The notes under the pieces: model-generated
What the model saw: only the letters and a program-made list of their open reading frames with translations
The model's database searches: none
Told to the model about the DNA's origin: nothing
Shown here: piece by piece, positions 28,686 to 38,500 of the stretch
Layout: each line of letters begins with the position of its first letter
How positions within the stretch are numbered: position 1 is the stretch's first letter
From: Ideonella sp. A 288
Lineage (GTDB): Bacteria; Pseudomonadota; Gammaproteobacteria; Burkholderiales; Burkholderiaceae_C
Assembly (NCBI RefSeq): GCF_002198735.1
Contig: NZ_MWLO01000148.1
Span: 1 to 64,000, forward strand
DNA: 64,000 bases
Direction: 5' to 3'
Translations under genes and position numbers: made by a program

Positions 28686-29504
28686 TCAATGGGGTGCGGC
28701 GCCCGAAACCTGAACGCCGACCAAGGCCTGCCACTCCAGCCCCAGCCGCCGCCGGGCCATGGCCACGATGCGCTCGTTGGCCAGCAGCTGCGCGCGGGTC
28801 AGGCCCAGGGCATGCACGTCGACGAACTCGCCCGGGGGCAGGAAGAAATGGTCCTTCAGCGTGCCCTCGTGCAGCAGCCCCACCCGCAGCGAGTTGTGCA
28901 GCGCCTCGGGGTTGGCCGCGTAGACGTAGGAGTAGAGCTTGTTCAGCCGCGCCAGCGCGAAGGCGAAGTGATAGACCAGCAGCATGGCCATGACCCCATG
29001 CGTGGCCGCCGCCGGGCCGGTGAAGCCCAGCGAGACCTCGGCCTTGGCATTGCCCAGGCTCAGGCTGGTGAGCGAGGCCAGGCCCAGGCGCCGGTCGTCG
29101 CGGTCGCAGACGATCCAGTGCACCGCCTGCAGTTCCACCGGCGACTGCAGCCCGGCGCGGGCCAGCGCCCGTTCGAGGTCGCCGCTCCAGGAGGCCTGGC
29201 GGTTGTAGCGGCGGGCGAACTCTCGGTCCTCGAAGCACTGGCGGTAGAAGGCCGCGTCCCCGGCCTCGGTGCGGCGCAACCGAACCCCGCCGCCGGCCAG
29301 CGGCGCCCACCAGAACGGCGCGGCGCGGTACTGCCAGGCGCGCAGGCGCCTGACCAGCGCGGCGTCGGCCGGCGCACCGCTGGCGCCCGCCTGCGCGGCC
29401 AGTTGCTGCCCCAGGCCCTGCAGGGCCTGCCGCACCTCGCCCCACCGGGCTTGCGCCGCCGCGGCTTCCACCGGCGCGAAATCGACGGGCGCAAGGCCCG
29501 TCAA
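28686..29504 (-). CDS. GNAT-fold acetyltransferase between two RTX genes (TTG start)
   Basis: A 272-residue protein. Residues 1-70 are helical and Ala-rich; from about 75 (Val-Arg-Leu-Arg-Arg-Thr-Glu) a GNAT fold follows, with Leu-Gly-Leu-Ala-Ser-Leu-Thr, Ala-Glu-Val-Ser-Leu-Gly-Phe, and the late Asn-Pro-Glu-Ala-Leu-His-Asn-Ser-Leu segment. The usual Arg/Gln-x-x-Gly-x-Gly/Ala acetyl-CoA loop is not clear (Ala-Ala-Thr-His-Gly-Val). The TTG start is chosen because a strong AGGGGAGG site lies 5 bases upstream. It lies 65 bases after one giant RTX gene and 79 before the next, so it is likely cotranscribed. It could acylate an RTX protein or a sugar precursor; HlyC-type toxin acyltransferases also have a GNAT-like fold, but no HlyC signature is seen. 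Confidence 0.72.
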   Translation of the reverse strand: MTGLAPVDFAPVEAAAAQARWGEVRQALQGLGQQLAAQAGASGAPADAALVRRLRAWQYRAAPFWWAPLAGGGVRLRRTEAGDAAFYRQCFEDREFARRYNRQASWSGDLERALARAGLQSPVELQAVHWIVCDRDDRRLGLASLTSLSLGNAKAEVSLGFTGPAAATHGVMAMLLVYHFAFALARLNKLYSYVYAANPEALHNSLRVGLLHEGTLKDHFFLPPGEFVDVHALGLTRAQLLANERIVAMARRRLGLEWQALVGVQVSGAAPH

Positions 29505-29569
29505 GACCGCCTCCCCTCGGCGATCCCCTCACTGCGTGCTGCCACGTCCGATCCCTCCTGGCGCCGCCC

Positions 29570-32500
29570 TCACGGCAGCACGAGGATATCCGCTCCCAGC
29601 GCCGCCGGGTGCGTCACCGTGCCCAGCAGCGCGATGACCACGCCCGCGGCGCCCACGCCCTCGCCGTCGGCGTCGTAGGTGATCGCACCGGTGGCCGGGT
29701 TGTAGGCGGTGAAGGCGTTGGTGTCCGGATCGATGGCGGTGCCCACCGCCCCGGCCAGTGCCGTGAAGGTGGCCGCCGACAGGGCCAGCTTGTCCAGCCC
29801 CGGCACGAAGTCGGTGATCGTGTCGGTACTGGCCAGTGCCCCGGCACCGCTGAAGACGAAGCGGTCGGCCCCGGCCCCACCGGTGAGCAGGTCTGCACCG
29901 TCGCCGCCGTTGATCGTGTCGGCGCCTTCGCGGCCATCGATCTGGTCGCTGCCGGCCAGGCCGTTGAGCGCGTCACCGCCCAGGTAGCCAACGATCGTGT
30001 CGTTGCCCGCCGTCGGCGTGATGAGCTTGGTGCGCACGGTGGCCGGCGTCCACTGCACGCCATTGGAAAAGACGATGCGCTCGATCGTCGACACGCCATT
30101 GGCAAAGAAATCGCGCACCAGCACCGAATCGCCCGTGCCGCTGACCGACAGTTCCAGCGACTCGCCGAAGCGGCTGGGCACCAGGTTGGCGGGCGTGATG
30201 CCAGCGCCGAGCAGCAGCAGGTCGAAATCGGCCGCGCGCGGCAGGTCGCCGTCGCCCACCGCATAGACCGGGCCCACGCCGCTGTCGAGTGCGCCGCCCC
30301 AGGTGGCGACGGGCAGGGCCTCCTCGATCAGGTCTTCGCCAGCCCCAAGGCCGAACACGTAGACATCGCCGCCGGCACCGCCGCTCATCGTGTCGTTGCC
30401 GGTGCCGCCGTTGAGCAGGTCGGCACCGTCGCCGCCGGCCAGACGGTCGTTGTCGCCACCGCCCTGCAGCGTGTCGTTGCCGGCGCCGCCGAACAGGGTG
30501 TCGTTGCCGAGCAGGCCGGCCAGGCTGTCGTTGCCGCTGCCGCTGGAGATCCAGTCGCCTGCTGCGCCGAGCACGTCGCCGGTGAGCGTGTCGTTGCCGA
30601 CCAGGCCGACGAAGACATGGTCGCCGCCGTCGAAGGCCACCGCCGCCGACGCCATCTGGGCCCGCGGGACGACGATGTTCGGGGCGATGCGCAGTTCGTC
30701 GATGGTGCCCGGGTGGATGGCGTCGCCCTGGAAGAAGTTGACCACCACGATCTGGCCGGCCACCCCGCCCGTGCCGATGTTGACGACCAGATCGTCGACG
30801 CCGAACGAGCCGCGCGAGAAACTGACATCGCCCTGCGCGATGCCGGCGCCGAGTTGCACCACGTCGATGCTGCCGGCCACGGAGTCGTTCTGCTCGATCA
30901 CGTCGAGGCCACTGCCCAGGTTGTAGGTGTAGGTGTCGCTGCCGTCGCCGCCGTCGAGCAGGTCGTTGCCGGGGCCGCCCACCAGGCTGTCGTTGCCGAC
31001 ACCGCCGGCCAGCGTGTCGCTGCCGGCGCCACCATCGAGGGTGTCGGCGCCGCCCCCGCCGCCGATGTCGTCGTCCCCTGCGCCGCCCGTCAACGAATCG
31101 GGGTCGGGGGAGCCGATCAACGCGATCAGGCTGGCCAGCGACACGGCCGGCGCCACGCCGAACTGCACCTGTTCCACCTCGCTGACGAGCGCCGTACCGC
31201 CCGGCCCGGTGAACAGCGTCTGCGTGGCGCTGGGCCGACTGAGGGTGTAGTCGACCGCATTGCCGGGCAGTTGCAGCAGGTCGATGTCGGCGCCGCCGAC
31301 CAGCGTGTCGTTGCCCGGCGATCCGACCAGCGTGTCGTTGCCCGCCGCGCCGGTGATCGAGTTGTTGCCGGCATGGCCCTCCAGCCGGTTGGGCAGCGCA
31401 TTGCCGCCAATGCCGATGGCCAGGCCCGCCGCGGCGTTGGCCACGGCATGCTCGACGTTGTCCGTCAGCGTGTAGGCGCCGAGTGCAGTGAAGGCCAGCA
31501 CCACGGTGTCGATGCCGGCGCTGCCGGCCACGGTCTCGTTGACCAGGTCGGCGGCCGCGTTGAGCACGTAGCGGTCGTTGCCGGCGCCGCCGACCAGCGT
31601 GTCGATGCCGGCACCGCCGTCGAGCGTGTCGTTCCCGGCGCCGCCGACCAGGCTGTTCGCGACCGCATTACCGACGATGACGTTGTCCAGGCCGTTGCCC
31701 ACCACGCCGACGGCCAGGGCCGAGGTGACATTGGCGTTCTCGACATGGTCCGGCAGCGTGTAGCTGCCCACCGCCGCGAACGCGACGTCGACCGTGTCGG
31801 TGCCCTCGTTCAGCAGCTCGACGATCACGTCGCCTGGCACGTCGACCACGTAGCGGTCGTTGTCGGCGCCGCCGATCAGCGAATCGATGCCGGGGCCGCC
31901 GATCAGCGTGTCGTTGCCGGCGAAGCCACTGATCGTGTCGTTGCCGGCCAGGCCGTCGAGGCTGTCCGGGCCGGGCGTGCCCAGCAGGGTGTCGTTGAAG
32001 GTGCTGGGCGCGTTGCCGAGCACCACCGCCAGCGACTGCGTGACATCGGTGAACCGGAGCGTCTCGACGTTGCGCAGGGTGACGTTCTCCTGCGTCGCCG
32101 CGTTGACCAGCAGCACATCGGTGGCATTGGGCCGGGTGATGGTGTAGCTGGCCAGCGCGCCGGCGAACACCGCCGTGTCGCCGGGGGTGGCGCCACCGTC
32201 GTCGGCGCCGCCGTCGAGCGTGTCGACACCAGCGCCGGCGGTGAGCGTGTCGTTGCCGGCGCCGCCCGAGAGGCTGTCATTGCCGCCCAGCCCGTCGATG
32301 TCGTTCGGGCCGGCATCGCCAGTGAGAATATCACCGAAATTGAGCGAACCTCGCAGGTTCTCGAAGTTCAGCAGCACGTCGATGCCGTCGGCGCCGGACG
32401 AACTGCCGGTGACCAGGCTCACGGTGACGCTGCCGTTGGCCAGGCGGTAATCGGCGCGGTCGATGCCGTCGCCGCCGTCGAGCGAATCGTCGCCCTGGTT

Positions 32501-35500
32501 GCCGCGCATGGCCTCGCCATCGGTGCTGCCGGTGACGGTATCGTTGCCGCGGCCGCCGACGATGAACTCGACGCCGGTGAACACATCGGTGCCCAGGCCG
32601 GTGGCCGTGCCGGTGCCGGGGGCGCTGAAGCTCACCGTGACGGGAGTGTTCTGGCTGTCGTAGGCCAGCAGGTCGATGCCGTCGCCGGCGTTGATCGTGT
32701 CGTTGCCGAGGCCGGGCCAGAAGTAGTTCAGCGCCGCGGCCGAGCCGGTGATCGAATCGTTCTGCGCCGAGCCGATCACGCCTTCGATGTCGACCAGGGT
32801 GTCGTTGCCCTCGCCGGTGGCGATGTTGGTGACGAGGCTCACCGTCACGCCGGCCGCCGAGCCGCCGAAGTCGGCGAAGTCGAAGAACACCTGCGTGCCG
32901 CCGACCAGGGTGTCGTTGCCGTCGCCGCCGCGCAGCGTGTCGTCGCCGCCGTTGCCCACCAGCGAGTCGTTGCCGCCCATGCCGTCGAGCGTGTTGGCGC
33001 CGTCGTTGCCGGTGAGGGTGTCGGGCGAGCCGATCGAGCCGCGAAGGTGCTCGATGTTGGACAGTACGTCGTTGCCATCGGCGCCGGTCGAGGTGCCGGA
33101 GACCAGGCTCACGGTGACGCTGCCATTGGCATTGCGGTAGTCGGCACGGTCGCTGCCGTCGCCGCCGTTGAGCGTGTCGTCGCCACGCCGCCCGCGCAGG
33201 GTCTCGTTGGCCGCGCTGCCGGTGATGACATCGCCATTCTGGGAGCCGAACAGGCCTTCGATGCCGGTGTAGACGTCGGTGCCGAGACCGGTGGCGGTGC
33301 CTGCGTTCGGGCCGCTGGGCACGAAGGTGATCGGGTTCGGCGAATCGCTGAAGTCGATGATGTCGAACGCGCCGTTGCCGGTGACGGTGTCGTTGCCGGC
33401 ACCGAGCTGGAAGAAGGTGAGCGGGCCGGAGCCCACCACGCTGTCGTTGCCCGGCGAGCCGAACACGCCCTCGATGCCGATCAGCACGTCGGTGCCGTGG
33501 CCGGTGGCGGTGCCGTTGGCCAGGTTCACCGTGACGCCGACGGGCGCGCTGCGGTAGTCGGCGAAGTCGATGCCGCCCGAGGGTTCGGCACCGCCGTCCA
33601 GCGTGTCGTTGCCGGCGTTGCCGGCGAGCGTGTCCTCGCCGTCAGCGCCCGACAGGCTGTCGGCAAAGGCACCGCCAGTGAGCACGTTGAAGAGGCCGTT
33701 GCCGGTGAGGGAGACGAGCGCCGCCGCCGCGGCCTCGATGCGCCCGTTCTCGACGTTGTCGGGCAGGGTGTAGGACGTGTTGATGTCCGAGATCACGACG
33801 ACCGTGTCGATGCCTTCGTTGACGGCCTCGTTGGCCAGGTCGCCGTTGAAGCCGACGAGGTAGGTGTCGTCGCCCTGGCCGCCGACGGCCGTGTCGGCAC
33901 CGAAGCCACCGTCGAGGGTGTCGTTGCCGATGCCACCGACCAGGCTGTCATTGCCGTTGCCACCGAGCAGGGTGTCCAGGCCGGCGCCGCCGTCGAGCGT
34001 GTCGTTGCCGCTGGCCCCGTCGAGCTGGTTGTTGCCGCCGTCGCCGGTCAGCGAATCGTTCTGGAACGAGCCACGCAGGTTCTCGACGCCCACCAGCGTG
34101 TCCGTGCCGGACGCCGTGAACGCGCGGCCGGTGCTCAGGTTCGCCGTCACGCCCGTCTGTTCGGTGATGAAGCGCACCAGGTCGATGCCGCCGCCGCCCA
34201 CGATGGAGTCGGCGCCGAGATAGCCTTCGAGGTTGTTGTCGCCGTCGTTGCCGATCAACGTGTCGTTGCCGGCCGAACCGCGGGCGCCCTCGATGCCCGC
34301 CAACGTGTCGGTGCCCGATCCTGTGACGGTGCCCAAGGCCAGGTCGATCGTCACCGGGCCCGCCGAGTTGGCGTAATAGGCGATGTCGAGGCCGTCGCCG
34401 CCGGTGATCGAATCGTTGCCGCCCTCGCCGGTGAAGATGAGGTCGTCGCCGGGGCCCGCGTCGACGATGTGGTTGCCCGAGCCGAGGCCGATGGAATCGG
34501 CGCCATCGCCCGCGATCACCGTGTCGTTGCCGTCGCCGGTGTCGAAGCCGTTGCTGCCGGCGTCGCCGACCAGGCTGTCAGCGAAGGCGCTGCCCGTCAC
34601 GTTCTCGATGCCCGACAGCGTGTCGGTGCCGGCCGCGCCGGTGGCGCTGCCGGTGACCAGGCTCACGGTGACGGCGCCGCCCGCGTCGGCATAGGACACC
34701 TCGTCGAGGCCCACGCCGCCAGCGATCGAATCGTTGCCCAGGCCACCGACGAGGAAGTCGCTGCCGTCGCCGCCGTCGAGCGTGTCGTTGCCCTTGCCGC
34801 CGAACAGCCCGTCGTTGCCGAGGGCGCCGGCCAGGCTGTTGTTGCCGTCGGCGCCTTCGATCACGTTGTCCAGCGCATTGCCGGTGACGTTGATCGCCAG
34901 CGAGCCGGACGCGACGATGCGCGCGTTCTCGACGCTCACCCCCAGGGTGTAGGGGCCGGCCACGCCGAAGGCGAGGTCGACGCGGTCGATGCCGCTGCTG
35001 CCCACCGCGGTTTCATTGACCACGTCGGTGGACGCGCTCAGCACGTACACGTCATCGCCGCCGCCGCCGGCCATCACGTCGGCGCCCGCGCCGCCGTCCA
35101 GCGTGTCGTTGCCGAGGCCGCCGCTCAGGTTGTTGACCACGGCATTGCCGACCAGCACGTTGTCGAGTTCGTTGCCAACCAGGTTGACCGCCCCGGCCGA
35201 GGTGACCGTGGCGTTCTCGATGTTGGCGGGCAGGCTGTAGATGCCGAGCGCCAGGCCGACGTTGACGCGGTCGATGCCGCCGCTGTCGTTGCCGTTGTCC
35301 TCGACCTCGTCGACCAGGTCGGCCAGCACGTCGATGCCGTAGACGTCGTCGCCCGCACCGCCGCGCAGCGAGTCGTTGCCGATGCCGCCGATCAGCGTGT
35401 CGTGGCCGCCCAGGCCGACCAGCGTGTCGTTGCCGCCCAGGCCGTCGATCAGGTTGTTGCCGGCGTCGCCGGTGAGCGAATCGTCGCCGCTGTCGGCGGC

Positions 35501-38500
35501 TGCGTTGATCACGTCGACGATGGGCTTGGTGCCGTCGGTGAAGGCGATGAACTCGATGTTGCGCGCGGTGATCGCCTCCTGGGTGGCCGGGTTCACCAGC
35601 ACCAGGTCGGTCGCGTTCGGCCGGGTCAGGGTGTAGGCGGCGAAGGCGCCCAGCACCACCAGCGTGTCGCCTTCGGCGCCTGCCGGCGCGTCGGTGCCGC
35701 CGTCGACGGTGTCGTTGCCGGTGCCGGGCTCCAGTCGGTCGATGCCGGCACCGCCAGCGAGGCTGTCATTGCCGGCGAAGCCCTCCAGCGTGTTGGCCGC
35801 GGCGCTGCCGGTGATCGTGTCGTTGAAGTCGCGCGAGCCGCGCGCCCATTCGATGTCGATCAGCGTGTCGGTGCCGCCGAAGCCGTCGGCAGCGGTGCCG
35901 GTGGCCAGGTTGACGTTGACGCCGGCCGGGCTGTTGCGGTAGCTCACCACGTCGATGCCGCCGTTGCCGTCCATGCTGTCGTTGCCGCCGCGGCCGTCGA
36001 AACCTTCCAGCGGCGCGGTGTCGCTGCCGGTGAGGGTGTCGTTGAAATCGGAGCCGCGCGCGGCCTCGATGCGCAGCAGCACGTCGGTGCCGATCAGCCC
36101 GTTGGCGCCGATCACGCCGTCGCTGGCCGAGCCGGGATTCGTGTCGTTGAGCACCACCACCACGGCCTGCGTCGAGCTGCGGTAGTCGGCGATGTCGTAG
36201 CCCTGGCCGCCATCGATGGTGTCGTCGCCGCCGCCGCCACGGAAGAGTTCAGTGACGCTGAAGTCGGTCTGTACCGTGCCGTTGGCGACCACGCCGCCCA
36301 CCAGCGAATCGCCGAAGCCGCTGCCCAGCACGCCCTCGATGTTGGCGAAGGTGTCCGTGCCGTCCTGGCCGTCGCCCGCGCTCCCGCTGACCAGGTTGAC
36401 GGTGACGCCGATGCTGGCCGACTGGTAGTTCAGCAGGTCGAAGCCGCCGCGGCCGTCGATCGAGTCGTTGCCGGCGCGGCCGTCGAACACCTCGCTGTAG
36501 TCGGTGCGGTCACTGCCGCGCAGCGTGTCGTTATGGCCCGAGCCGCGCACCTGATTGAAGTTGGTGAGGACATCGTTGCCGGCGCCCCCGCTGGCCGTGC
36601 CGGCGCGCAGGTCGACCACCACCGCCGCGCCGGCATTCTGGTAGTTCACCCGGTTGCTGTCTCGCTGCAGCAGGCTGTCGATGAGGACCCCGCCATTGAG
36701 CGTGTCGTCACCGACCCCCCCTTCGACCTGCTCGAACTGCAACGCGCTGCTGCCGAGGTAGGTGTCGGATTGCCCCGACAGCGTGAAGAACTGGAAGTTC
36801 GAGAAGGTGTCGTTGCCACCCAGGCCGTCGGCCGCCGTGCCGGTGCCCACGCTGCCATCGCCGCTGATGCCGGCCATGTTGACGTTGACCGCAGCGGTGG
36901 CGTCGCTCCAGCTCAGCGAGTTGCCGTCGGTGGAGTTGATGCGGTCGGTCATCACGCCGCCGTCGAGCGTGTCGCTGCCGGCATTGCCGCGCATGAAGTC
37001 GCCGCCGGCTTCGCCGCGCAGCAGGTCGTTGCCGTCGCCGCCGAAGAGCGAGTCGTTGCCTGCGCCACCGAGCAAGGTGTCGCTGCCCTTGCCGCCGCTG
37101 AGCACGTCGTTGCCGCCCAGGCCGCTGAGGCTGTTGGGCCCGTCGCCGCCCGTCAGGTTGTTGGCCAGTTCGGTGCCAGTGACGTTGACCGCCAGCGCCC
37201 CCGACTGCACGGTGGCGTTCTCGACGCCGACCGGCAGCGTGTAGCTGCCGAGCGCGCCGAATTGCAGCAGCACGATGTCGGCGCCGTCGCTGCCGGCGGC
37301 GGTCTCGTTGACCACGTCGGCCGGCACGCTGAGCACGTACTGGTCGTTGCCGGCGCCGCCGGCCAGGGTGTCGATGCCGGCACCGCCGTCGAGGGTGTCG
37401 TTGCCGCCGTTGCCGGTCAGGCTGTTGGCGGCCGCGTTGCCGACCAGACGGTTCGCAGCGTCGCTGCCTATCAGGTGGACGGCAATGGTCGGCCCCGAGG
37501 TCACGGTGGCGTTCTCCACATTGGCCGGCAGCGTGTAGGTGCCGGCCAGTGCCAAGCCGACATCGACGCGGTCGGTGCCGCCGCTGTCGCTGCCGTTGTC
37601 CTCGACCTCGTCGACCACGTCGGCGAGTACGTCGATGCCGTACACGTCGTTGCCCTTGCCGCCGCGCAGCGAATCGGTGCCGACGCCGCCGGTCAGCGTG
37701 TCGTCGCCGGCCAGGCCCACCAGCGTGTCGTTGCCACCGGCGCCGTCCAGCGCGTCGGGGCCATCGGTGCCGGTGAGGCTGTCGGCCGCGCTGCCGCCGG
37801 CCAGCGCACGAAGCTCGGCGAAGGTGCGGGTTTCGGAGCTGGCGTCGAACGTGAAGACCACGGTCTCGACGCTGTCGCGCAGGGTGATCACCTGGCCCAG
37901 CGCCCCGGTCAGGCGCAGTTCGGTGGCACTGACCTCGACCACCGCCACCGTGGACAGTGGCCCGAGCATCAGCAGCATGTCGTTGCCGATGCCGCCGTCG
38001 ATGGTGTCGTTGCCGCCGCCGCCGGAGAAGGTGTCGTCGCCGTCGCCGCCCGACAGGCTGTTGTTGCCGATGCCGCCGGAGATGCCGTTGGCCAATGCGT
38101 TGCCGGTGACGTTGACAGCCGCCGCCGACGCCACCATGGCCGTCTCGACGTTGGCGGGCATCGTGACGGCACCGGCCGCGGTCAATGCATATTCAACATA
38201 GTCAGCGCCCTCGCCGACGTTCTCCACCACCACGTCGGTGAGCGATTCCACCGAATACGCGTCATCGCCCTGGCCGCCGACCATGCTGTCGACGCCGGCA
38301 CCACCGATCAGAGAATCACGCCCGGCACCGCCGATCAGGGTGTCGTTGCCGGCGGCACCGACGAGGTAGTCGTTGCCGCCGGCTCCGTCGAGCGTGTTGG
38401 CGCCGGCATTGCCGGTGAGGCTGTCGTCGAAGTCGTTGGCGCCGCGCACGTGCTCGATGTTGAGCAAGGTGTCGCTGCCACCGAAGCCGTCGGTCGTGGC

